In this document: one piece after another, positions 31,201 through 38,687 of the stretch | How positions within the stretch are numbered: position 1 is the stretch's first letter | Layout of the letters: each line of letters opens with the position of its first letter | Source: Streptomyces pinistramenti | GTDB lineage: Bacteria > Actinomycetota > Actinomycetes > Streptomycetales > Streptomycetaceae | NCBI RefSeq assembly: GCF_020564935.1 | Contig: NZ_JAJCXB010000060.1 | Span: forward strand, 1 to 39,976 | Length of the DNA stretch: 39,976 bases | Reading direction: 5' to 3' | The notes under the pieces: generated by a model | The model's input: only the letters and a program-made list of their open reading frames with translations | What the model was told of the DNA's origin: nothing | Databases searched by the model: none | Made by a program: the position numbers and the translations under genes

Positions 31201-31965
31201 TCAGAGTTCGCGGTACACCTTGGAGTTGGACGCCTGGGCGCGCGGGCGGACCACGAGCAGGTCGATGTTGACGTGGGACGGCCGGGTGACGGCCCAGGCG
31301 ATGGTGTCCGCGACGTCGTCGGCCTCCAGCGGTGCGGCCACGCCTTCGTAGACCTTCGCGGCCTTGGCGCCGTCGCCACGGAAGCGGGTGGTCGCGAATC
31401 CCTCGGTCTTGACCATGCCGGGGGCGATCTCGATGACGCGTACGGGCCGGCCGCACAGCTCCAGGCGGAGCGTCTCGGCGATGACGTGCGCGCCGTGCTT
31501 GGCGGCGACGTAGCCGCCGCCGCCCTCGTACGTGCCGAGGCCCGCGGTGGAGGAGAGTACGACGACGGTGCCGTCGCCCGACGCGGTGAGCGCGGGCAGC
31601 AGCGCCTGCGTGGTGTTGAGGGTGCCGAGCACGTTGACCTCGTACATCGCACGCCAGTCGGCCGGGTCGCCGGTGGCCACCGGGTCGGCCCCGAGGGCGC
31701 CGCCCGCGTTGTTGACGAGCACGTCGCAGCGGTCGAGGGACGCGGCGAACGCGTCGACGGCTGCACGGTCGGTGACATCGAGGGGGTACGCCTCGGCGTT
31801 CGGGAGCGAGGCGGCCAGTTCCTCGATGCGTTCCTTGCGACGGGCGGTGAGCACCACGCGGTAGCCGGCGGCGGACAGTTGCCGGGCGGTGGCGGCGCCG
31901 ATGCCACTGCTGGCTCCGGTGACGACAGCGGTACGGGCGTCGGCGGTACGGGCCTCGGCGGTCAT
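31201..31965 (-). CDS. Short-chain dehydrogenase/reductase
   Basis: A 254-residue classical SDR oxidoreductase. The cofactor motif TGASSGIG is at residues 16-23, with Arg residues after strand 2 (TARRKERIEEL) that favour NADP(H). NNAG is at 85-88, and the catalytic tetrad is Asn111, Ser139, Tyr152 and Lys156 (GYVAAKHGAH). The closest known type is the YdfG/serine 3-dehydrogenase-like group; the substrate is unknown. GAGGAGA lies 6 bp upstream of the ATG. It lies upstream of the peptidoglycan-binding gene (105 bp) on the same strand. Confidence 0.9.
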   Translation of the reverse strand: MTAEARTADARTAVVTGASSGIGAATARQLSAAGYRVVLTARRKERIEELAASLPNAEAYPLDVTDRAAVDAFAASLDRCDVLVNNAGGALGADPVATGDPADWRAMYEVNVLGTLNTTQALLPALTASGDGTVVVLSSTAGLGTYEGGGGYVAAKHGAHVIAETLRLELCGRPVRVIEIAPGMVKTEGFATTRFRGDGAKAAKVYEGVAAPLEADDVADTIAWAVTRPSHVNIDLLVVRPRAQASNSKVYREL

Positions 31966-32125
31966 GCGCTCTCCTCGGGATGGTGGGGTCGTGCGCGGCG
32001 CGGGGCCGGTGTGCCCGGCGTTGCGGTGCCGCCGCCTCGGGCGGCAGGCCGGGCGGTGGCACCGTACGGCGGTGTCTCGGTGCGCGGCCGGTCCCGCGGT
32101 ACCGCGCCAGGATATGCAGGCGTGG

Positions 32126-32461
32126 TCAGCGGCCCCGCGGGGCGTACATGATCACAGCCATGCCGGCCAGGCAGATCAGGGCGCCGGCGACGTCCCACCG
32201 GTCGGGGCGGTAGCCGTCGGCGACCATGCCCCAGGCCAGCGAGCCGGCGACGAACACCCCGCCGTACGCGGCAAGGATGCGCCCGAATTCGGCGTCCGGC
32301 TGGAGCGTGGCCGCGAAGCCGTAGACACCCAGGGCGATCACCCCCGCGCCGATCCACAGCCAGCCCTTGTGCTCGCGCACGCCCTGCCAGACGAGCCATG
32401 CCCCGCCGATCTCGAAGAGCGCAGCGAGGACGAAGAGGGCGACGGAACGGGCGACCAGCAT
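32126..32461 (-). CDS. YnfA-family (UPF0060) small membrane protein
   Basis: A 111-residue protein with four transmembrane helices: LFVLAALFEIGGAWLVWQGV, LWIGAGVIALGVYGFAA, AAYGGVFVAGSLAWGMV and ALICLAGMAVIMYAPRG. Glu17 in helix 1 and the FGRILAAYGGVF block are family signatures. YnfA proteins resemble small-multidrug-resistance transporters; the transported compound here is unknown. The ATG is preceded by CTGGGGCGC, a poor ribosome binding site, because a MITE-like element ends 12 bp upstream. Any promoter must lie in or beyond that element. Confidence 0.9.
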   Translation of the reverse strand: MLVARSVALFVLAALFEIGGAWLVWQGVREHKGWLWIGAGVIALGVYGFAATLQPDAEFGRILAAYGGVFVAGSLAWGMVADGYRPDRWDVAGALICLAGMAVIMYAPRGR

Positions 32462-32473
32462 GCGCCCCAGCCT

Positions 32474-32666
32474 AGGGCGTGTCCGATGGGTCGCCGTGGC
32501 GTCGCAGCGCCCGGCACCAGCGCTCGCGGCGTATGTCGTCGGTTGCCGACCCCCCACGCCTAAAGGGCGCGGGAGGTGCCCCCTCGCGTCGACGCCCTCC
32601 TCCGCCTTTCGATCGCAGGCACCAGACGCCGCTCCTTCCCCCACGGCCACCCATCGGACACGCCCT
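32474..32666. mobile_element. MITE-like element with 25-bp terminal inverted repeats
   Basis: The ends GGGCGTGTCCGATGGGT (32475-32491, continuing to 32499) and ACCCATCGGACACGCCC (32649-32665, from 32641) form 25-bp inverted repeats with one mismatch. The 193-bp interval has no gene. It looks like a non-autonomous miniature transposon or the remnant of an IS; I recall similar strings in other Streptomyces intergenic regions. No clear target duplication is visible. Confidence 0.65.
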
Positions 32667-32771
32667 CAAGCGCGCCCGGAGAGGCCGGACCATCCGGCCT
32701 GACCGGCTGGTGGTCGGCCTCGCGGCTTGGGGTGCACCAGGGGCGTCCGTGCAGTCGGCCCCGGGTAGAGG

Positions 32772-32797
32772 ACGCGGGCCGCCCCTCGGGGGCGCGT
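32772..32797 (-). terminator. Hairpin after FAD monooxygenase gene
   Basis: GCCCC-TCG-GGGGC (32781-32793) flanked by ACGC/GCGT with a bulge, a few bases beyond the stop codon of the minus-strand gene. No T-tract. Confidence 0.4.
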
Positions 32798-32801
32798 GCC
32801 G

Positions 32802-34388
32802 TCACCCTTCCGTTCGGCTGCCCGTCCAGTGGTCAAGGGCGTGGCGCAGGGCCTTCGCGCGTGCGCGGGGATCGCGGGTGTCGTCGGCCCAGGCGATGTA
32901 GCCGTCGGGCCGCACGAGTACGGCGGTGCGCCGGCCGCCGGCCCAAGAGGCGCGTATCACCCGGTCGTTGGGGCGCTGCGGTTCCGTTTCGGCGGCGGGG
33001 GTGATGAGGACGAAGCGGCCGTGGCGCAGGAGTTCGTAGAGCCGGGTGGTGTCGGCGAAGCGGATGTCGGGGGCGCGGCGGCCGGTCAGGCGGTGGGCGC
33101 CGCGGCCGGCGGGGTAGGCGATGCCGATGCCGGAGACGGTGCGCAGGGCGCGGCGGGACAGTGGAGGGAAGTGGCTGATGAGCTGGGCACCGGCCGTGCG
33201 GAGGGCACGCCGGGCCGGGGTGTGCAGCACGGCGAGGCGGAGGAGGCCGCCGCTGTTGCGCAGCACCATCCTGCCGACCGGATGACGCTCGGCTTGGTAG
33301 CTGTCCAACAGGGTGTCCGGCGACCGGCCTTGGAGCACGGCGGCGAGCTTCCAGCTGAGGTTGGCGGCGTCCTGGAGCCCGGTGTTCATCCCCTGGCCGC
33401 CGGCCGGGGAGTGCACATGCGCCGCGTCACCGGCGAGGAAGACCCGGCCGACGCGGTAGTCGGGCACCTGCCGCTCGTCGCTGTGGAAGCGGGAGATCCA
33501 GCGTGCGTCGTGCATGCCGTAGTCCGTGCCGAGGGCGAGGCGGGTGAGCTCGCGGACCTCGTCCAGGTCGACGGGGACGGTGTCGGCGGCCTGGCGGTGG
33601 CGGTTCCAGCCCGCGACGCGGTACCAGCCGTCGCCGAACGCGCCGATGAGGGCGGTGGCGTCGGCGGTGGAGTTCATGGTGAAGGGGGCCGCGGGGGGCT
33701 GCTCCAGCCGGACGTCGGCGAGGACCAGGGAGCGGATGATGGAGCGGCCGGGGAAGGGTAGGCCGAGGGTTTGCCTGACCGTGCTGCGGACACCGTCGGC
33801 GCCGACGAGGTAGGCGGCCCGCTCGCTGCGGGTGCCCTCGGCGCCCTGGACGCGCACCGTCACGCCCTCGGCGTCCTGGTCGAATCCCAGCAGTTCCGAG
33901 CCGTACCGGAGGACGGCCCCGGCCTCCCGGGCCCGGCGCGCCAGCAGCCTTTCCACCTCGAACTGCGGGGTGACCAGGACGAAGGGGAACCGGGAGCGGA
34001 GCCGTGACGGATGGAGGGTGACGCTGCCGAAAAGCTGCATCCGGGTCAACGGGTGGCCGCCCGCGATGAGTTCGTCGGCCAGGCCGCGGGCGTCGAACTG
34101 CTCCAGGGTGCGGGCGTGCACCACCAGGGCGCGGCTGAGATTGCTGGTGCTCTCGGCACGGCGCTCCAGGAGCGTGACGCCGAGGCCGGCTTCGGCGAGG
34201 TCGCCCGCCAGCAGCAGTCCCGTCGGCCCGGCGCCGATGACGAGGACGTCGGTCCGTCTCGCGTCGGCCGGATCCGCGGTCGGCGCGGTGGACGGATTGA
34301 TGGACGGGCCGGTGGACGGGACGGCGCCTGGGGCGTGTCCCGGGTTGCTCAGGTCGGTGGTGCCGGACTTGCGGTGCGTGGCCCCCAT
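32802..34388 (-). CDS. FAD-dependent aromatic monooxygenase (class A)
   Basis: A 528-residue flavoprotein hydroxylase of the PHBH fold, in the pentachlorophenol/PgaE-like group. After a Pro/Thr-rich N-terminal tail of ~45 residues come the FAD motif VLVIGAGPTGLLLAGDLAEA (GxGxxG), the DG motif YLVGADGVRSTVRQTLG, and the GD motif VFLAGDAAHVHSPAGGQGMN. A C-terminal thioredoxin-like part (FVLITPAAET, VLVRPDGYIAWAD) is present. It would use NAD(P)H and O2 to hydroxylate an aromatic or polyketide; the substrate is unknown. AGGAGG lies six bases before the ATG. The promoter and an operator lie in the divergent region with the TetR gene. Confidence 0.92.
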   Translation of the reverse strand: MGATHRKSGTTDLSNPGHAPGAVPSTGPSINPSTAPTADPADARRTDVLVIGAGPTGLLLAGDLAEAGLGVTLLERRAESTSNLSRALVVHARTLEQFDARGLADELIAGGHPLTRMQLFGSVTLHPSRLRSRFPFVLVTPQFEVERLLARRAREAGAVLRYGSELLGFDQDAEGVTVRVQGAEGTRSERAAYLVGADGVRSTVRQTLGLPFPGRSIIRSLVLADVRLEQPPAAPFTMNSTADATALIGAFGDGWYRVAGWNRHRQAADTVPVDLDEVRELTRLALGTDYGMHDARWISRFHSDERQVPDYRVGRVFLAGDAAHVHSPAGGQGMNTGLQDAANLSWKLAAVLQGRSPDTLLDSYQAERHPVGRMVLRNSGGLLRLAVLHTPARRALRTAGAQLISHFPPLSRRALRTVSGIGIAYPAGRGAHRLTGRRAPDIRFADTTRLYELLRHGRFVLITPAAETEPQRPNDRVIRASWAGGRRTAVLVRPDGYIAWADDTRDPRARAKALRHALDHWTGSRTEG

Positions 34389-34419
34389 GGCCGCCTCCTG
34401 TGCCCACACGTGTTGGTCA

Positions 34420-34461
34420 ACGCTTGTAGGCAAGCGTAGGCCGGTCGCCGCGCCAAGTCAA
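34420..34461 (-). promoter_or_regulatory. Monooxygenase promoter overlapped by operator
   Basis: On the minus strand TTGACT (34461-34456) and TACGCT (34438-34433) are spaced exactly 17 bp, a very good housekeeping-type promoter. A perfect inverted repeat ACGCTTG (34420-34426), four bases, CAAGCGT (34431-34437) covers the -10 box, as expected for a TetR repressor site. Confidence 0.75.
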
Positions 34462-34465
34462 CGGG

Positions 34466-34504
34466 TGTTGGCATACGTGTGTGGGCATACAGTTGTGGGC
34501 ATGG
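34466..34504 (+). repeat. Three 14-bp-phased direct repeats at the TetR start
   Basis: TGTTGGCATAC (34466), TGTGGGCATAC (34480) and TGTGGGCATGG (34494) recur exactly every 14 bp. The third contains the TetR ATG. TACAGT (34488-34493) would be a -10 box placing transcription start near the ATG, which fits a leaderless mRNA. Confidence 0.7.
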
Positions 34505-35133
34505 CCGATTCCGCACCGCTCCCTCCCGCCGCCGCCGATGCGGCCGACATCCGCGCGGCCACCGTCGCCGCCGGAGCGCGCCCGCGCCGCTCCGACGCCA
34601 CCCGTGCCGCGATCCTGGCAGCGGCCCGCGACCGGTTCGCGGCCGACGGCTACGAGCGGGCCACCATCCGCGCCATCGCCCGGGACGCGGGCATCGATCC
34701 GTCGATGGTGATGCGCTACTACGGCAACAAGGAGGGCCTGTTCGCCGCCGCTTCCGAGATCGACCTGCGCGCGCCCGACCTCACGGGCGTGCCACGCGGC
34801 GAACGGGGCGCCCGGCTCGTGCGCCACTTCCTGGAGCGCTGGGAGCGCGACGAGACGCTGACCGGCATGCTGCGGGTCGGGGTGACGAACGAGGCGGGCG
34901 CGGAGCGGATGCGCGGGGTCTTCCGGGATCAGATGGGCCCGGTGATCGCGGCAGTCTGCCCGGCGCCCGACGAGGCGCCGGCCCGCGCCGCGCTGATCGC
35001 CTCGCAGATACTGGGCATGGCGCTGTGCCGCTACGTCCTGCACCTGCCGCCGGCCGTCGGCCTCAGCCGCGACGAGGTCGTCGGCTGGCTGGCGCCCACG
35101 GTCCAGCGCTACCTCACGGCCGAGCTGCCCTGA
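34501..35133 (+). CDS. TetR-family transcriptional regulator
   Basis: A 210-residue repressor-like protein. An Ala/Pro-rich N-terminal arm of ~30 residues is followed by the TetR HTH (residues ~33-80: SDATRAAILAAARDRFAADG, TIRAIARDAGIDPSMVMRYY). The C-terminal domain (LRVGVTNEAGAERMRGVFRD, ASQILGMALCRYVLHLPP) is of the TetR_C type seen in many drug- or aromatic-responsive regulators. It is divergent from the FAD monooxygenase and probably represses it through the inverted repeat at 34420-34437. No ribosome binding site precedes the ATG, so translation may be leaderless. Confidence 0.92.
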   Translation: MADSAPLPPAAADAADIRAATVAAGARPRRSDATRAAILAAARDRFAADGYERATIRAIARDAGIDPSMVMRYYGNKEGLFAAASEIDLRAPDLTGVPRGERGARLVRHFLERWERDETLTGMLRVGVTNEAGAERMRGVFRDQMGPVIAAVCPAPDEAPARAALIASQILGMALCRYVLHLPPAVGLSRDEVVGWLAPTVQRYLTAELP

Positions 35134-35184
35134 ACGCCGCCGCCACAACCGGGGAGTGCGACGGCGCTTTCCGGCCCGGCGGCC

Positions 35185-35466
35185 TCACAGCTCCGCGGCC
35201 CGCTTCGCGACCCCCGCCACGTGCGCGGCGAACGTCTGCCGGGCGTCCGGTGCCAGCGTCGACAGCGCCACCATCGCCGTCAGGACCACATCGCACAGCT
35301 CGCGCTGCACGTCGTCCCAGGTGTGGCTGTGTCCCTTGCGCGGGTTCCGCCCGGTGGCCCCGATGACGGCCTGGGCGACCTCGCCCGCCTCCTCCGAGAG
35401 CTTCAGGATGCGCAGCAGCCGTTCCTGCTCAGGGGGGAGCGTGCTTTCCCGGTCGAGCCAGGCCAC
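35185..35466 (-). CDS. MazG-like nucleotide pyrophosphohydrolase family protein
   Basis: A 93-residue frame with the MazG-like core: LLRILKLSEEAGEVAQAVIG (metal-binding EExxE-type helix), NPRKGHSHTWDDVQRELCDV (second acidic helix, ExxxD). Such enzymes hydrolyse nucleoside triphosphates, possibly in house-cleaning. GTG 35466 has no ribosome binding site. The frame upstream, read in the next register, gives QAAVRDTVDT, the expected start of homologues; removing one G from GGGG at 35469-35472 would join them as DTVDTLVAWLDRES. The original start is then probably GTG at 35560, overlapping the preceding stop as TAGTG. So the N-terminus is probably frameshifted. Confidence 0.72.
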   Translation of the reverse strand: MAWLDRESTLPPEQERLLRILKLSEEAGEVAQAVIGATGRNPRKGHSHTWDDVQRELCDVVLTAMVALSTLAPDARQTFAAHVAGVAKRAAEL

Positions 35467-35559
35467 GAGGGGTGTCGACGGTGTCCCGGACGGCGGCCTG
35501 GGCGGCCGGCGGTGCGGAGGGGTGCGGGGGCTCGGGCGGGCCGGCTGCCGGGGCCGCCA

Positions 35560-35997
35560 CTACGGCCACACCAGGCAGTACGCCTGGTGCCCGGCGTCGT
35601 GCAGGCGGTGGCTGAAGTCCTGCCATTCGTGGAGCAGCTGGTAGACGGAGTAGGCGTCGCGCGGGCCGCCGCGGTCGGGGACCGTGGACCAGATGAAGGC
35701 GGCGGCGCCGACCGATTCCTCGCCGACTCCGCGCAGCGGGTCGACCACCGTCATGGGGAGCTTCACCACGGCGTAATCGGGGTGGAGGACGACCAGTTCG
35801 AGCGGCGGAACCTTGTGGAGCGGTATGCCCTCGATGCCGGTGAGGACCATCGCGGCCATCGTCTCCGGCTTGATCTTGGTGAACATGCCGCCCATGCCGA
35901 GTTCGTCGCCGCCCAGTTCCTCGGGACGCATCGAGATCGGGACGCGGGCAGCCGTGGCGCCGTTCGGCGCGCCGAAGTATTTGTACGTCACCCCCAT
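35560..35997 (-). CDS. Conserved Streptomyces hypothetical protein, 145 aa
   Basis: A 145-residue protein beginning MGVTYKYFGAPNGATAARVP, with further blocks MRPEELGGDELGMGGMFTKI, PPLELVVLHPDYAVVKLPM and VYQLLHEWQDFSHRLHDAGH. It is strongly conserved in Streptomyces as far as I recall but has no known function. There is no signal peptide or membrane segment. The conserved W, H and D/E residues in the last 60 positions may form a binding site (inference). The ATG at 35997 is chosen because similarity starts there. The TAG stop overlaps a GTG that probably began the MazG-like gene, so the two are coupled. Confidence 0.78.
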   Translation of the reverse strand: MGVTYKYFGAPNGATAARVPISMRPEELGGDELGMGGMFTKIKPETMAAMVLTGIEGIPLHKVPPLELVVLHPDYAVVKLPMTVVDPLRGVGEESVGAAAFIWSTVPDRGGPRDAYSVYQLLHEWQDFSHRLHDAGHQAYCLVWP

Positions 35998-36158
35998 GCG
36001 GCCGCCTCTGTTTTCCCCGCCCTTGGTGTCCTCGCGCCGGTGGCGGCCGCGCTGGGCGCGCTCAGGACCCCGGTCATCGGTTCCCTCGCCCAGTTCGCCA
36101 CCGCGATGCATATCTCCACCCGACCACTCGCAGCCTCGGCCGCGCAAACCCGATCATC

Positions 36159-36227
36159 GTCTCAGAGACCTCCCCCGTCACCAGCGCGTGAAACGCCCGG
36201 CCGCACGCCCCTGTGCGCCTCTGAGAC
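36159..36227. promoter_or_regulatory. Widely spaced 9-bp inverted repeat upstream of hemL
   Basis: GTCTCAGAG (36159-36167) and CTCTGAGAC (36219-36227) are perfect inverted repeats 51 bp apart. TCTCAGAGA at the first site is itself palindromic. Together they suggest two operator sites for one regulator in the divergent region between hemL and the hypothetical gene. Confidence 0.4.
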
Positions 36228-36237
36228 CATTGGTTGC

Positions 36238-36294
36238 GTGACCCATTCGTACGACGCCCCAGTTTCGCAGACGCGCGGGGGCTGACGCCCGGCC
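36238..36294 (+). pseudogene. Degenerate duplicate of the hemL 5' end
   Basis: A GTG-started 15-codon frame reads MTHSYDAPVSQTRGG. Aligned codon by codon with the real hemL start (MSFPYEAPVSQSL), the first eleven residues share Y, APVSQ and the acidic residue, and GTTTCGCAG is identical. TGACGCCCGG recurs 12 bases later, against 25 bases in hemL. It is a decayed partial copy, not a working gene. The rest of the gap up to 36439 holds nothing recognisable. Confidence 0.65.
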
Positions 36295-36439
36295 GAGAGC
36301 GAGAGGAATCGAAAAGGGACCGAGACGGAACCGCGCGGCGCCGAGGGTGTCCGCGAAGGGATTCCCCGCACTGTTGCCAGCCGGGCCGCGTCCGAGTGCC
36401 GCGCCGCCCTTCCCTCCGTATATGCAGGTCAGGATCGCT

Positions 36440-37747
36440 GTGTCTTTTCCCTATGAAGCCCCTGTTTCGCAGTCGCTGTTCGACCGTGCGTCCGAGGTGA
36501 CGCCCGGTGGCGTGAACTCTCCGGTGCGGGCGTTCCGTGCCGTGGGTGGTACGCCCCGTTTCATGGTGTCCGGTGCCGGTCCGTACCTCACCGATGCCGA
36601 CGGTCGCGAGTACGTCGACCTCGTGTGCTCGTGGGGACCGATGATTCTCGGTCATTCCCACCCCGAGGTCATCGCGGCGGTCCAGGAAGCGGTCGCACGC
36701 GGTACGTCCTTCGGCACGCCGGGCTCCGGCGAGGTCGAGCTGGCGGAGGAGATCGTCGCCCGGATCGAGCCCGTCGAGCAGGTGCGGCTGGTGTCGTCCG
36801 GCACCGAGGCGACGATGTCCGCGATCCGGCTGGCGCGCGGTTTCACCGGCCGGGCCAAGGTCGTCAAGTTCGCCGGCTGCTACCACGGCCACGTCGACGC
36901 GCTGCTGGCCGCGGCCGGTTCGGGGGTGGCGACCTTCGGGCTGCCGGACACCCCGGGTGTGACGGGCGCGCAGGCCGGCGACACGATCGTGCTGCCGTAC
37001 AACGACATCGAGGCGGTGCGGGCCGCGTTCGCCGCGCACCCGGGCGAGATCGCGTGCGTGATCACCGAGGCGTCGCCGGGCAACATGGGCGTCGTCCCGC
37101 CGCTGCCGGGCTTCAACCAGGGGCTCAAGGACGCCTGTGCGGAGAACGGCGCGCTGTTCATCTCCGACGAGGTCATGACCGGCTTCCGGGTCAGCAAGGC
37201 CGGCTGGTACGGCATCGACGGGGTCACGCCGGACCTGATGACCTTCGGCAAGGTCATGGGCGGCGGCTTCCCCGCGGCGGCGTTCGGCGGCCGCGCCGAC
37301 GTGATGGCGCACCTCGCGCCGGTCGGCCCCGTCTACCAGGCGGGCACCCTGTCGGGGAACCCGGTCGCCACCGCCGCCGGCGTCGCGCAGCTGCGGCTGC
37401 TGGACGACGCGGCGTACGCGAAGGTCGACGCGGTCTCGGCCGAGGTACGCGGGCTGGTCACCGCCGCGCTGGCGAAGGAAGGTGTGGCGCACCGCGTCCA
37501 GGCCGCGGGCAGCATGTTCACGGTGTTCTTCACGGACGCCGAGGTGACGGACTACGACGCGGCCAGGACGCAGGAGTTGTTCCGCTTCACCGCCTTCTTC
37601 CACTCGATGCTCTCGCAGGGCGTCTACCTCCCGCCGTCCGCCTTCGAGTCGTGGTTCCTGTCGACCGCGCACGACGCCGCGGCCGTCGAGCGGATCGCCG
37701 CCGCGCTGCCGGCCGCCGCGCGGGCCGCCGCCGGGGCCACGGCCTGA
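36440..37747 (+). CDS. hemL: Glutamate-1-semialdehyde 2,1-aminomutase
   Basis: A 435-residue PLP enzyme that converts glutamate-1-semialdehyde, the HemA product, to 5-aminolevulinate. Motifs include SLFDRASEVTPGGVNSPVRA, VRLVSSGTEATMSAIRLARG, KFAGCYHGHVD, FISDEVMTGFRV and the PLP lysine Lys271 in LMTFGKVMGGGFP. The GTG at 36440 is chosen: AGGA lies 5 bp upstream and the degenerate upstream copy aligns from the same codon; ATG 36422 is possible. In M. tuberculosis hemL (Rv0524) is also followed by a histidine phosphatase gene. A strong hairpin separates the two here. No Rex operator was seen in front of it. Confidence 0.96.
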   Translation: MSFPYEAPVSQSLFDRASEVTPGGVNSPVRAFRAVGGTPRFMVSGAGPYLTDADGREYVDLVCSWGPMILGHSHPEVIAAVQEAVARGTSFGTPGSGEVELAEEIVARIEPVEQVRLVSSGTEATMSAIRLARGFTGRAKVVKFAGCYHGHVDALLAAAGSGVATFGLPDTPGVTGAQAGDTIVLPYNDIEAVRAAFAAHPGEIACVITEASPGNMGVVPPLPGFNQGLKDACAENGALFISDEVMTGFRVSKAGWYGIDGVTPDLMTFGKVMGGGFPAAAFGGRADVMAHLAPVGPVYQAGTLSGNPVATAAGVAQLRLLDDAAYAKVDAVSAEVRGLVTAALAKEGVAHRVQAAGSMFTVFFTDAEVTDYDAARTQELFRFTAFFHSMLSQGVYLPPSAFESWFLSTAHDAAAVERIAAALPAAARAAAGATA

Positions 37748-37761
37748 CCGACGTACGGGAC

Positions 37762-37809
37762 GCCGCGCGGCCGGCCGGGTGCCTCGGGCACAGCGGCCGG
37801 CCGCGCGGC
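37762..37809 (+). terminator. Terminator after hemL
   Basis: A perfect 15-bp GC stem (37762-37776 with 37795-37809), 18-base loop, 15 bp after the stop codon. Confidence 0.75.
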
Positions 37810-37839
37810 TGACGGATCACGACTGAATGAATGGGTGAC

Positions 37840-38520
37840 ATGAGCAGCGAAGACATCACCGTCGTGCACCTGATGCGGCACGGCGAGGTGCACAACCCGG
37901 AGGGCGTGCTCTACGGGCGCCGTCCCGGCTACCACCTCTCGGAGCTGGGCCGGAAAATGGCCGACCGGGTCGCGGAGCATCTCGCGGAGCGGGACATCAC
38001 ACACCTCGTCTCCTCTCCTCTGGAGCGTGCCCAGGAGACGGCGGCGCCGATCGCGGCGGCGCACGGGCTGGAGGCGGCGCTCGACGAGCGGCTGATCGAG
38101 GCCGGGAACGTCTTCGAGGGGAAGACGTTCGGGGTCGGGGACGGCGCGCTGAAGAAGCCGGGCAACTGGAAGTACCTGACGAATCCGTTCCGTCCGTCCT
38201 GGGGCGAGCCGTACATCGAGCAGGTCGTACGGATGATGGCGGCGCTCGGTGCGGCGCGGGACGCGGCGCGCGGGCACGAGGCGGTGGCGGTCAGCCATCA
38301 GCTGCCGATCTGGATCGTGCGCAGCTTCGCGGAGCGGCGGCGGCTGTGGCACGACCCGCGCAAGCGGCAGTGCACGCTGGCCTCGCTGACGTCGTTCACG
38401 TTCCACGGCGACAAGATCGTTTCGGTGGGCTACACCGAACCGGCGCGTGACCTGGTGCCCGCTCATCTGCTGGCCGGCGCCAAGCCGGTCAAGGGGAAGG
38501 CGAAGGCGTTCGGCGCCTGA
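37840..38520 (+). CDS. Histidine phosphatase family protein
   Basis: A 226-residue protein of the phosphoglycerate-mutase-like histidine phosphatase superfamily. Catalytic motif VVHLMRHGE near the N-terminus (the His forms a phospho-intermediate), SSPLERAQETAAPIA with the second Arg, the acidic proton donor in ERLIEAGN, and VAVSHQLPIWIV with the second catalytic His. The substrate is unknown; it corresponds to Rv0525. ATG 37831 and ATG 37840 are both in frame; the second starts with the usual short lead. It follows hemL by 92 bp. Confidence 0.88.
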   Translation: MSSEDITVVHLMRHGEVHNPEGVLYGRRPGYHLSELGRKMADRVAEHLAERDITHLVSSPLERAQETAAPIAAAHGLEAALDERLIEAGNVFEGKTFGVGDGALKKPGNWKYLTNPFRPSWGEPYIEQVVRMMAALGAARDAARGHEAVAVSHQLPIWIVRSFAERRRLWHDPRKRQCTLASLTSFTFHGDKIVSVGYTEPARDLVPAHLLAGAKPVKGKAKAFGA

Positions 38521-38687
38521 GCCGGGAGAGCGGCAGCTGATGCCCTGTCAAGTACCTATGCGCCAATAGCGAGCAAAAACGTGAGATCTAACTGAATAGC
38601 CCGGAACCTACGTGTCCATCCGGCCATCTATCCCATTGTCCGTTTATATGGATATTGAGATCAGCGAGCACGGATGGGGACGACGCT
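38521..38687 (+). other. AT-rich leader before the Tat lipoprotein gene
   Basis: A 167-bp stretch markedly richer in A+T than its surroundings (GTTTATATGGATATTGAG, GAGCAAAAACGTGAGATC). ATAT-GG-ATAT at 38646-38655 is a small palindrome. It probably holds the promoter of the next gene; no clear -35/-10 pair with normal spacing was found. Confidence 0.45.
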
